This document shows, one piece after another, positions 26,731-37,641 of a DNA stretch of 64,000 nucleotides. Source of the DNA: Temnothorax longispinosus (taxonomy: Eukaryota > Arthropoda > Insecta > Hymenoptera > Formicidae). The DNA is taken from assembly GCF_030848805.1 (NCBI RefSeq), contig NC_092358.1, forward strand, positions 18,571,297 to 18,635,296, read 5' to 3'. Both the position numbers and the translations under genes were made by a program. The notes under the pieces are model-generated. The model worked only from the letters and a program-made list of their open reading frames with translations. It was not told where the DNA came from and did no database searches. How positions within the stretch are numbered: position 1 is the first letter of the stretch; each line of letters starts with the position of its first letter.

Positions 26731-27759
26731 TATTTGATAACCGGACTCACTCATCAACTGATTAGCTGCCATCGGCTGTTTCGTCGAACGTCCGTTCAAA
26801 TGCGGATCAATCAGCAGGCCGCAAGTTTAATCGATTACAAATCGATTACAATCGTGTCCGTTAATTAACGCAATCTAACCATTTTGGCGTTCCCGGCACT
26901 CCTCATGTTTTCGCATCCGGCATCGTTCAAAAATCGCGCGACGTACAGTGTACAAACGAGACATAAGTGCGAAAGTTTAAGACACGCTAGCGGCAATCTT
27001 CACTATCCGCGTCGTTCTGTCGATTCAAAGAGAAGCACGCATCACAGACAAACACTCATGCACACACTCACACACGCAAGATACATAAATAAAGTATATA
27101 ATAATGAAAACGCACGCGCAGAATTATCACTCAAAAAAAATGTGTGTTTTGATGCTAATTTAGAGAAAACGCAAGTGAGACGCGATGATACTAGAAGCTG
27201 CGGTATGCGAAAAGAAGATAGAGAGGAGGAGGATCTTATAGAAATAGGTACTTTATTGAAGTATTTGACTATACAATAGTCAAATAGGAAAAGGCAGCGC
27301 GAAACTTAGTGAAGTAAAAACGACATGTCAAGATAACGGGTTTCTGAGGTATTAGAAAAATGGAGAGCGGCGTACGAGTGTAAAAGGGCGTCGAAGATAA
27401 GGAAGAGTGGAACATAAAAGACGGAATACCAAGCAACACAGGTAAAACGCGAAACGTGGATGAATTTTAAGCCAATCGGAGCTTAAATGCAAAGAAGATA
27501 TGTATGTGGTCAAACTTATATAATACAATAAAAGATAAGAATTTTGAATGTATTGAACGCAATTCAATAAAAGTTGGCTGGAACATATACCACATTAGCA
27601 TAATAGTTAAAAAAGAGATGACAAGTTTTATTGTGTGGGGAACAAGTGTCGTATGATGAGTAGGTATATGATGGAGGGTAGAAGAGAAGAGAAGTACATG
27701 GCTAATTAGTAGATGGCGATATTCCTGCTCCATCATAACGTCATAAATTGGGAAATATA
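26731..27759. other. Spacer, partly purine-biased
   Basis: At 26740-27080 the sequence is mixed and moderately GC-rich. At 27080-27740 the + strand is noticeably purine-rich, which opens frames on the minus strand (27352-27567, 27467-27736) and one on the plus strand (26884-27279, TTG start). None has a recognisable domain. Confidence 0.5.
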
Positions 27760-27992
27760 ATACTCATAGCAGTTGCTGCAGTTTCTATGTGTAGCTCCTA
27801 ACAGCTTAACCTGCTTAACGTCTCTTCCGAAAGACAGAGCCCAGTTTCTACGCATGATAGTCACCGCATTGTTTTTCGTACGAGAGGGTGGAAATGCCGT
27901 GCAGTTTGCAATACTTTTTTGCGATCAGGTGGACTTGAGCCCGGTTCCTCGTGGTTACGCTTTACCACAAGACCACTCTGCCACCCCCAATA
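27760..27992 (-). mobile_element. tRNA-headed SINE-like element, copy 1
   Basis: On the minus strand the 5' part reads like a tRNA-derived Pol III promoter: GTGGTCTTGTGGTAAAGCG (A-box side), then GAGGAACCGGGCTCAAGTCC (B-box side). The same head occurs at 29735-29940 with an extra ten or so bases between the boxes. The bodies also share landmarks in order: CTGCAC.G, then CGT.CGGAGAAACTGG.CT-like sequence. The 3' limit is uncertain. A degraded tRNA pseudogene is the alternative, but the shared body argues for a SINE. Confidence 0.55.
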
Positions 27993-28687
27993 AAATCTTT
28001 ATTTTTAAATTCTTTTATATTATAACGTGGAAATTTCTTGGCAGGCTGGATGAAACTTCGTGAGAGCCGAATTTGGCTCGCGGACCGTAGAGAGTTGGAA
28101 ACCTCTATACTCTACGACGATCGCTCGTCATTCGATTCGACACTCGTCGGCGGCTTGGAATTCGTTTCGTACGGAAAAACCGTATCCAAAATACGCGGAA
28201 CGAGCAATGGCGCGTATCCGGATCGTCACGTGGCATTGCACAAATAGCGCCAACTGACTACGTGAGTCAGGCAAAGAGCACGGGCGCGCGTCCAACAAAT
28301 AAAAATAAAACAATCTCGAAATGTAATTGCTGCTCCTCTGCTGCTTATCGTGAAATAATATTATAATACGCGAATGGTTGGTTATTCTTACTTTTAATGG
28401 GATGAACACTGAAATCGTAATAATATATGTATCATATAAGATTATCATTTATGTGATCATACCCAATCTCAATATACGTATGTGTATGTGTGTGTGTGTT
28501 ATCTAATTAGCAGTAAAAATTTTAATTGATCCTAATACTGGCTATCATTATAATCGTCATGACAATATGACCGTTGGTTTTGGTCAGATTAATCATCAAG
28601 ACCATGGATTTTGGTCCTTCTAAATTGATGTAATCTTGATGTTTATAAGCATCCTATTTAAATAATTAAATTTATTGCGAAAAATAT
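27993..28687. other. Mixed spacer
   Basis: A moderately GC-rich block (28030-28290) includes a perfect 6-bp hairpin CTGACT/AGTCAG at 28254-28271. A TG-rich run lies at 28478-28499. At about 28568-28625 two imperfect copies of a short palindromic unit (GACCNNNGGNTTTGGTC type) lie about 31 bp apart, possibly the body of the tRNA-like element that follows on the minus strand. Confidence 0.45.
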
Positions 28688-28760
28688 TACCTCAGCCAGG
28701 GTTCGTACCTGGAATCTCCCTCATTCTGTGAAGAGTGTCGTACCAATTTGACACTGAGGC
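28688..28760 (-). ncRNA. tRNA-like sequence, probably a pseudogene or SINE head
   Basis: Read on the minus strand, 73 bases fold partly as a tRNA. The acceptor stem is GCCTCAG with CTGAGGT (one G:T pair) and discriminator A. There is a D-type arm TGTC/GACA around a loop containing TTGG, and a perfect 5-bp T-arm CCAGG/CCTGG around TACGAAC. The anticodon arm does not form a proper 5-bp stem. If T33 is placed before CAC the anticodon would be CAC (Val), but the bad stem makes a working tRNA unlikely. Confidence 0.45.
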
Positions 28761-29258
28761 ATGTGAGATTTTATCAGAAATATAGTAAAGATATTCATAC
28801 AAGAGAAAACGTCTCAAGCGTTCTTTCGCTTAATATATAGACGAGAATTCTGACAAAATCTCGATAAAACTTGTACATCAATAAAGCGAAACAATATACA
28901 TTAATTACTTATTAGATAATATTGACTGACTGGAAAATGATTTGCTGGATATGATGCAAAGATATAAAAATGTATTATACACAAGCGAAATTATCTCTAT
29001 AGCAACCTTTTTTGTAAATCATTTATATATGTTGCAAAAAATGTTAAATGCAGTAAATAATAAACCAGATTTTATTGAAATAGTTTTTTGTATCATTATC
29101 ACTTTTGTCAGCAAAGATAAAAGAATGACTGTCGTGTGATAGGCAATAACCAAAATTTTGTTTTATCTATTCTAAGTTACTTAACATCCGAACAGGAGTT
29201 AGTATTATTGAGGCTTCTGACATTTTTAGAAGTAGTAGTGTACACTATTCAAAGCTAT
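28761..29258. other. AT-rich spacer with two short open frames
   Basis: Adjacent frames at 28942-29139 (TTG start) and 29136-29372 encode hydrophobic, Ile/Leu/Phe-rich peptides. They superficially recall insect membrane proteins, but hydrophobic residues are expected from T-rich codons and no family motif is visible. The second frame runs into the inverted duplication that follows. Confidence 0.35.
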
Positions 29259-29510
29259 CATGATTCATGTTGGTTTGATCACTTAAAAACAAACTTTGAA
29301 TTTGTTGGAAACTGTATATTCGGTATATTCATTCGTTATAATTTAAGAAATTTAATGAGATATTATTCTTGACCAGGATAATTGCTGTTAATATTAATAT
29401 CTCATTATATGTAGATTGCGTAAATTATAACCTGAATATATTGAATGTACAGTTTCCAACAGATTCACAGTTGTTTTCAAGTGATTCAAACAAATTTACC
29501 GAATCAATCT
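29259..29510. repeat. Inverted duplication (large imperfect hairpin)
   Basis: The left arm 29259-29370 matches the reverse complement of 29396-29510. Shared blocks in order are GATTCATGTTGG/GATTCGGTAAA, GTTTGATCACTT/GTTTGAATCACTT, GAAT.TGTTGGAAACTGTA, ATATATTCA, GTTATAATTTA and TAATGAGATATTA. The arms diverge by perhaps a fifth. The spacer is about 25 bases. No terminal motif or target-site duplication was found, so the origin is open. Confidence 0.75.
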
Positions 29511-29734
29511 TTCTCTAATCTCCTATAAATAATATATTCATATAAATACACCTCAGATGTTGTAATGTTTACCCTGATGGCATATGCTGTATACGAAGAA
29601 TACATTGGACCTGTTGAACAGAGAATAAAGCACGTTTACAGTTCAATTATAATTAGCTATCAATAATGACGATTATGAAATCAGATCAGATTACATTTTT
29701 GACTGTGGTGCAGACGTGCTTCTTAACATAGCGA
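29511..29734. other. AT-rich spacer
   Basis: Nothing supported. It may hold the outermost, unrecognisable part of the preceding inverted duplication or of the following SINE. Confidence 0.4.
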
Positions 29735-29940
29735 ATATAATAGCAGATACAAAAACTGCGCACTTAAGTCCAGTTTCTCCGCACGAGCTAGAGAGAAACT
29801 CCCCTCTCGTTAATTTCTCGTGCGGGCGGTGCAGCTTAATTGGAATATTAAAATACCTGTATCCCCCCACAGGTGGACTCAAACCCGATTCCTCGCGGTT
29901 ACGAATCTGGCACTTTACCACTAGACCACACTGACGAATA
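29735..29940 (-). mobile_element. tRNA-headed SINE-like element, copy 2
   Basis: On the minus strand the head reads GTGGTCTAGTGGTAAAGTG, then GAGGAATCGGGTTTGAGTCC; the last part closely fits a B-box. The body contains a hairpin with arms CCGCACGAG and CTCGTGCGG, then GAGAAACTGGACT, a block shared with the copy at 27760-27992. The 3' end is not certain. Confidence 0.6.
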
Positions 29941-30883
29941 TTTTAAATGTCGAATTATATGCGATATTATCAAGAAAATATGAAATTTAATAAAATATAA
30001 TACTGATATGTTTTAACTAAAACATATATTAATTATAATGTTTTTTTAATTAAGCACCAAGATTATTGCCAGATTAATGAATTTTAATGATTTATATAAA
30101 ACTTAAAATTAATTATGTCAATATCTGTATGCAAATTTAAATATATGCCAAATAATTATTGTTTTTGTAAATGTTGGTTTGTTAAAAAGATTTTTTTAAA
30201 TTAAATAATAATATATTTGCATAAGCAGCATAGTAGCGTGCCAAAATTTTTTATGTATCTATAAATTGTATTTATTATAATTATAATTTAAATTATTATA
30301 ATTATTATAATTATAATTATAATTATAATTTATATGTTTTATTTCTTAGTGAAGTAATTTTAAAATTAAAGACAAATAAAATTGCTTTCTCTTCTCTAAA
30401 ATAAGTTAGAGATAAAATAATAAATTAATTAGAACACTGAGATAATTGCTATATATTTCACTCGATATTTCTGAAGTTTATTTATATGTTGAAAGTACCT
30501 TTGATAAAAGAAAGCGGCAATATATATACCGCGAATAATGTTAAAATAAATAGCGGGAATTTTCAACGTAACCGCGCAAGCTGCGCCTTTAATGTCGCGT
30601 TTACTGCCCACGAACAGAACATCGCAAACAACCAGGTATACGCTCTGCGAAACACTTTAATTAACACGCTACGACGATCACTCAATCTTAATTAACACGC
30701 TAGGCGGAAAGTTCACGTAGCATTTGCATAAATTAACTCTTTCGTGCACGTATTCATTCTTCTGACTATTACGTATGTACACAGGTGATAGTTAATGCTA
30801 AACAAGAATATCTTTCGTTGAACCGTAATTAATAATTTTGTAAGTTAATAACAAATAAGATCGGTCTTTACTTATATAAAGTA
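29941..30883. other. AT-rich spacer
   Basis: An impure (TAATTA)n tract covers about 30271-30333. The rest, including a slightly GC-richer block at 30520-30760, shows no gene. Confidence 0.55.
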
Positions 30884-32104
30884 TTCTAAGATTTTTTCCA
30901 TACAAACTTTAGCAATATGTTCTATGAGCAGAAGTAAGAAAAAAATGTTATATAAATGTGGGTTTCTAAATGCTTTATTAAAAAGTTATAGCGAAAGTTA
31001 GAATTTTGTATTAAAGAAATAATAACGGTTTTGCAAAAGTTATACGTCGCGCGTCGTATAAATAACAAGCCGTTCGATAATGTTTATCTTCCGCTTCTTC
31101 TAATCGTGCTTACTATTTTAGATGATTGAAGGTGATCATAAAAACTTGTATGAATACTAGCAATAAGCAGTAGAACATTATTCCAAAATGCTGTGAGTTT
31201 TAACGAAGAATACACGGACATTCATTTTGTGTGCGGTTTGTGTGCAGGAAATGCAAGGGCTTCTGTTAGACTTACAAGGGATCTGAACGGTCAGAAGTGT
31301 CCCTACCCGATTTGGATGCGCTTTGGATATGTTGTTGAGCATCAAAAAACATTAGACACGTATTTTTTTTAGCTGCGTATCTCGACGTTTAGGGGTTGAA
31401 ACAACCCCTTGAAAATAACAACCGATTTGGATGCGCTTTGGATATGTTGTAGAGCATCAAAAAACATTAGACACGTATTTTTTTTTAGCTGCGTATCTCG
31501 ACGTTTAAGGGTTAAAACAACCCCTTGAAATAACGGATTTTATAGTTTTTAGCGAATATTTTCAAAAATATAAGGCGTAACGATAATTTTGTAGGACAAT
31601 TGTTTTTCCGAGTTTATTATCCAATTATCTTAACATTTCAATAAAAAACTTACTGTTAGTCAGACAATTTCGACACCCCACCAAATTGACATGTTTTACA
31701 CCTGTGCACTTCATTAGCTACCTCTATCGAAAATTTTCACAGGGAAGAACTTGGGCGTCTTGTCGAACCGAACCTACTCACGAAGATTTAGCCTGTTATT
31801 AATCACTGAAAAAAACAGGCGGTGGCTGCTGGACTATTACCTCTTAACTTTATTTGTAATTACGCTTGTCGGGTTCAAATTTCTGGTGAAAATTCAATAT
31901 TACATTGATGTACAGTTTGAATTGACATGAGCGGACACTTTTAAATGCAAACTAAGTAAAATTGTTTCTTACACATTTCGTAATTCTACTATAACTTTTT
32001 AATAAAGCATTTTAGGACATATGTTTTATATAACAATTTTTTCTTATTTCTGTTCACATAGTTCTGTTCACATAATACTAAAGTTTGTACGAAAAAACCT
32101 AGGA
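30884..32104. mobile_element. Long-TIR non-autonomous element, about 1.2 kb
   Basis: The left arm (about 30884-31010) and the reverse complement of the right arm (about 31965-32104) share ATTTTTTC..TACAAACTTTAG, AGAAGTAAGAAAAAA-like sequence, TGTTATATAAA and AATGCTTTATTAAAAAGTTA in order. Arms are about 115-130 bp and imperfect. No clear target-site duplication; a small repeat CCTAGGACCTAGG sits at the right edge. The interior has no coding frame of note and contains the tandem pair at 31307-31535. An old foldback-type or Mutator-like MITE is the best guess. Confidence 0.7.
31307..31535. repeat. Tandem duplication of a 115-bp unit
   Basis: Two head-to-tail copies, 31307-31421 and 31422-31535, are nearly identical. 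Each begins CCGATTTGGATGCGCTTTGG. Each ends with a small hairpin built on AACCCCTT; copy 1 has a perfect 8-bp stem AGGGGTTG/CAACCCCT and copy 2 has lost two pairs. The unit lies inside the 30884-32104 element. Confidence 0.95.
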
Positions 32105-33024
32105 CCTAGGACTCTGATGCGTAGTGATATCTCAGATTATTTCAGAATATTTATTTTCGGTCTTAAATATACAATAATTTAGGTCAAATAAGTGATTAAA
32201 TATTTAATAATTCATATTTTACATAGTAATTTTAGTATCATCAATCAAACTTATATTTCCCCAAAATGTTCTGCATATAATTAGAGCAAAAGATACATAT
32301 ACTCTACCAATTTGATTAATATTAAATTACAATTAAGTAACTGATAAGAGTGTATTTAAATACGCTCCATTGCATTCATTTTATGTAACTATTTTATGCT
32401 TTTATTATTATTTCTGTATTCCAATTTTTTATTATCTTTAATAGGTTTAATTTTATTTTTTATCTTTGGCGATACATGTTTCTTATAATTTTAACATTGT
32501 AGTTTAAGTACCTATATAATCATCACACATGGTAAATTTTGATATTTATTTTAGTATTAAATAAACATATTAAATAGACACTTTATTTAAGAAAAAGCCA
32601 CGTAAAGGCAGAGTAAAGATGTAATATCATTTTTATTCGGGATACGAATAAAATCTGGAGCGGATAAACGAAATAGAAAGTATTCGGAAGGAACGACCCC
32701 GCACAAAGGACGAAAGCGAAAGGGCTAGAAAAGGTCGAGTTGCTTTCAAATGGAAACCCAAAAAACGTATCCGATTTCAGTTAGACGAATGCGCTACCGC
32801 CTTTTACGTTTCAGTTTATCTAGGCAGCGGACAAACTTCCGGTCGCAATGAGAAAATATCCGGTAATATATAACATATTGGCTAATCGTGAAAAAGCGAT
32901 TGTTTCTAGCGATAATCAAAAAGTCGAAAACTGTACTTTGGCTAACTTCATGTTATTCTTAAAGGTATCTCTCTCAATAGACATTTTATCAATTTTATCT
33001 ATTGCTATAATTTTTTACTACTAA
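32105..33024. other. AT-rich spacer with a mixed block
   Basis: No gene or repeat seen. A less AT-rich block lies at about 32630-32850. Confidence 0.5.
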
Positions 33025-33151
33025 GGTTGCGTTCGGGAAGCGCGTTATTATATAGCGCTACTGCATCATTCTACTTTATCGCTCATCATCAGGTGTAAAA
33101 CAAAAATAGAATAAACAAATAGCGCTAACAGCGCGCTCCCCGAACGCAGCC
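33025..33151. mobile_element. MITE, 127 bp, TAA-flanked
   Basis: The left end is GGTTGCGTTCGGGAAGCGCG. The reverse complement of the right end is GGCTGCGTTCGGGGAGCGCG, a 20-bp terminal inverted repeat with two mismatches, extending into a shared TAGCGCTA block. The element is flanked by TAA on both sides. A 3-bp TAA duplication with G-rich ends suggests a PIF/Harbinger-type MITE; that classification is inference. Confidence 0.85.
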
Positions 33152-36100
33152 TAAAACATATTTAACTACTAAAGGCAATAATAATAATAAAAGAGCTGTA
33201 ATCACAATAATCAAATTTACACACATAAAGAATGGCACTAATTAATCTCCATAGCGTTTTAAATAAAGCCGTTATATACGTTCCACATTTTAGGATAAAT
33301 AATTCACATTCTCACTCTGTGTTTGTGTTAACATAAATATTATCTATTGATTAAATAAATTGTATCTATACACAGGATTCATCATCCAACCCGCTTATTA
33401 TGATTTGATTTACGTACACTATATATTTCGCCAACGGCATTAATTTCTCGCCGCATTCAGTTCGCGTTTATTCGTCATTAAGCGTCGCCGCGATGAAAGT
33501 CACGCAATTAATTCATCGCGCGATTGCCGTTTGTCCGCTGCACACGATTACCGTGTGTGGCCGCAAAATGCCGCCTTTAATTCGCTCAACGCTACCGCCA
33601 TGCAGCTGATAACACTGCCAATAAGGTCTCGTTAAAATATGCTTCCGCACGGCAATTAGAGCGATCAATTTTTATTGTACGGTTGCGGCATCGCATTGGA
33701 AATTTCGGACAAAACACGCCGCGGACAAATAATACACCGCTGCGTTGGACGGCTGGTTAGCAGAACCGATCTCTCGCATGAAATACGGTACTTTGATGCT
33801 GACAGAATATTGATACTTTTCCCTCAACGAGAGAGAAATATTTTCGTTATTTGTAATACTTTAATCCTAAGAAGAAAAGAACGAATTTCACATTTTATTC
33901 AAATAAAAAAAAAGGATTTATCATAAAAAAATATCAAATCTAACAAAAATTAAAACATCAGCTTTTTTATTCTTATTTATGATTTTAGTTTGAAATAAAA
34001 AGATGAGAAAATCATTCTGCTACAAATTTCTTTCAAACGTTTACCAATAATTTTTGACTTTTTAAATGCTCTTAAAAATTTCTGAAACCCATTTTTTCTG
34101 ATTCTGGTTGGACAGCTATATATATATATATATATAGCTATATATATATACTACTAAAATCGGGTTTTGTATCGTTCAAAAGCAATCAAAATACGAATTT
34201 GATGATTGTGCCGAAAAATACGATTCATCGCGATAGCAATTCAATCAGAACGACAGATTTTCGATACACGATATATGTAATACTTGATATACACACGTAT
34301 TGCCCAAAATGATAATTTGACAATATATATAAACCAAGCTGTCGCCCGTTATCAAAATATCGCACCATATTTGTCATTTATAACGCGGAAATCTGTTTCT
34401 CGCGCGTATAAAATCTGTAACTTGTACATCAACAATTTTATGGAAAATAAAACCTTTTTTTCTTCAATTAAACAAATATGAAGACATGTCTCATTGTAAC
34501 GTACAAATCATTATTCAATCCGTTTTCACATTTTCGCTAATTTTTGAATGAGCTTTTCCAATAACGGTCCAATTGTTGGAGAGTGTGTTTCATTATATAT
34601 ATGTATTTACAATGCATATTGAATTATCGCTGTTTGATTTAATTAATCAACCAATACCCTTTTTCATTATACCTGCACGTTATACTGTATTTTTGCAATA
34701 TACCACCATTCATTTTCTGAAATTATTTTTTTATCATTAATAACGTAGTATCGATGAGAGTGTACATTCGTATTATTACAATCTCGCATACCAATCGCTT
34801 AACTTCTAAATTTAATTTTCCATCACAAATTCCTGACAATATTGAGAATATATTACACATTATTCAACAAGCGTAAAATCAACAATATTGAGCATACTAT
34901 GAAAAGATACCTTTCCAATTCTATTCTGTGACAAATTATTGTACAAGCAGTACGTGATGGCGGAACTAATTGACAATTTTAAGAATTTCAATTGTCCAAT
35001 CAAACTACGGATAATCAATTTATATGTGATATACAGATTCAAAGTATCTTTAAAAATATCGGAAATGAGATTAAAACCAACGTTCAAGAAAATCTAATGC
35101 TGCGTAACATTTATACATCCATTTCTTTATAAGTAAAAAAAAGTAATTTTAATATATTCTAACAATAATACGTTTGTATTAATTTTTTATCACATTCTTG
35201 GAACTGTAATCATAAAATCAATTTTTTAAGCAAAGAGTCATTTAATTTCCTTACAAGAAAGAATTAAACGCCGATTGAAACTTACATGCCTTCGGATGCT
35301 ATTGATTCGCATTAATTGCGACGAAAGAGATAAATCTGAATCTTCCTATTTTTGTTTTACTTCCACAGATACGTTCTATAAATACTTACAAAAGTTATTA
35401 ATAACAATTCCTACAAATAAATTTAATATACGCGCATAAATAGAGTGTGCGTAGAAATGTCTCTAGTATTTTTTTTATGCCACTATTTTACTCGGCTTCG
35501 TTTACGGGTTCGTTCACTTCTGCTTCCCGGTTATGCTTATACTCGCTTTATGTCGCTCGTCTCGTTGCTCTCGATCTACGTTCGAGATCGATCGTCCATA
35601 TAACGCGAGCGCGTGCACGCGTGTTGAATTTCTATGGAGCGGAATTCCCCATTCATTCATACCGTTCGCTTGCGATTTCACCACAGATGTATTCATACGA
35701 ATTCATATCGCGCCTCCTCGAGCTTTCTTGATCGTATCGGAAATGCAGCACGATGGATGCAACGCATACACACGAGGCTATTCAATGCTCAACGTTTTCT
35801 TGACTCTTTCGGGTTTAAATTTTTTCAATTGAAAAAAAAGAAACATGTTTTCTTGTAACGGCAATATAATAAAACCTGAGAAAAGTGATAGAAAAATATA
35901 TAAATATTGAAATAAAAAATATTTCATCTTACAATTAGGTAACATAAATAAATTCTAAAAGTGTATATATATATAAATTATTGATGAAATATTATCATTA
36001 TCATATCATTATAAAGATTATTGTGGCAGTACTATTTTCCTAAATAAGTTATTGATGCGATTGTATTATCACATCGACGATGAGCCTGTGGAATATTAAC

Positions 36101-37424
36101 ATGCGAACGTGTTCCCTACATTCTGATCGTCGTTATTTTCTTACGGCTTTACGTCGCGGTGCATAATGCAAGCCGAGTTCCCAGCGGAGCGGCGCGGCGC
36201 GGCGCGAGAAAACCCGTTTGTCGCATAAATTCGTGCGACTACGGGAAAACCTCCTGGTCGGCATACTCGCGAAAGGCATGCTCGCGAATCTGCCGCAGCT
36301 GCACTCACCGTGTGTCGCTCGCCACGAGGCGAGCTTTATCGCGCGAAATGCGTGCCATTGCGGGGGGCACGCTAGGAATTTGCAAGCGAAATTCCCGTTC
36401 CCGCCAAAGGGCTTTTTTTTATAAGAGTCTTCTATCGGTATTTACAAACAGTTTTGCTATTTACGAACATGAATCTCTTGATTATAAAACTCGTTAGTTA
36501 ACCCGTAGTAACCGATCTCTTAATCGTTTATTTATAGAAAAAAATTATTTAAAATTGTTTGTCAAATATCATAAAAAGTACCTATATAAAACATTTTACT
36601 GTTTTTAGATTTACATTATATATACAGATAAATGTAAAATCATTTTAACCGCATATATCGTATATTGCAAAAAATCTAGAAGATATAAAATGCTTTTCAG
36701 AGAATAATTTAAAAATTATTTAATTTAGCAAATTATTGTTTATATAATAATTTAAAACATTTTTACATTATAAATATATTAGGTATATAAAAATATTATA
36801 TATCTAGTATTTTGTATTTTAATAAACTACGCGAAAAATTTCTTTGCAATAAAATATTTGGTAATTTTGAAATAAAAATTTTTCAATTTTTCTTAAAATA
36901 GATAATGCTCGTTAAAATCTTTATTAAAGATTGGTGTCACTTTATCAATCGTTGTTAGTATCTTCAAAATTACAGTTTAAAACATGGAAATAAATGATTA
37001 AAATAACATCTTAAATATTAATAATTAATATTTAATATTCTAGATTGATTTTTATTTGGCAAAATAAATTTTGATTACTTAGTTCCATTTGTTTTCTACA
37101 CAAATTAGCAAGTTTCTAATTAATCTAAATTAATTTCAACTGAGAATAAGAAAATTTCAGATTGTACGATCGGAAAACTGATTTGACTAAACTGATAAGA
37201 GTTATATACTATCGAATATTATAATACAGTGTTATAATTATTGTTTGCACAAATACTTTTATAAAGTATGAGAAGAAACTTCTAATCTCTTATTTCCAAC
37301 TCTCTTATTGACTCTTGATTTTTTTATAATCTTGTGTATAATTATTTTTTTTTCGTGCAAATGATAAATGAGTATTATAATCAAATTTTAACCCATCAAT
37401 ATAAAAGATGCATTTTACTACGTA
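33152..37424. other. Spacer with two GC-richer blocks
   Basis: Mostly AT-rich. GC-richer CpG-containing blocks lie at about 33430-33730, 35440-35800 and 36100-36420. A palindromic (TA)n tract lies at 34114-34151. Overlapping frames in the GC-richer blocks give Arg/Ser/Cys-rich peptides with no domain. Confidence 0.5.
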
Positions 37425-37641
37425 AACTGTAAATCCAAGTGTTATTTTAGCTGAAACTCTTTTTACACATTTTTTGCCGTTTTAAATCACGTCGATCAAC
37501 ACGATTGAACATATCAATTTTTAATTTAATGCTGTTAAACATGTTAAATGACGTACTTTAACACACAAGAAACATGTAGAAAGAGCTTTAGTCAATTTTA
37601 GACGTTATTTATGTAAAAATAACCCACTTGGATTTGCAGTG
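37425..37641. mobile_element. MITE, 217 bp, TA-flanked
   Basis: The left end reads AACTGTAAATCCAAGTG. The reverse complement of the right end reads CACTGCAAATCCAAGTG. Both continue into TTATTTT, and both ends abut TA. The interior is AT-rich and non-coding. The TA duplication fits a Tc1/mariner-type MITE. Confidence 0.7.

Noticed and set aside
26884..27279. 131-codon plus-strand frame as a gene
   Set aside because: It begins at TTG, crosses a purine-rich low-complexity stretch and has no motif.
28942..29372. Two adjacent hydrophobic frames as a chemoreceptor pseudogene
   Set aside because: Hydrophobicity follows from T-rich codons, no receptor motif is visible, and the second frame lies partly in an inverted duplication. 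A profile search for insect odorant receptors would settle it.
31307..31535. The two 115-bp units as a CRISPR-like array
   Set aside because: Only two adjacent full-length copies without spacers, inside a transposon in eukaryotic DNA.
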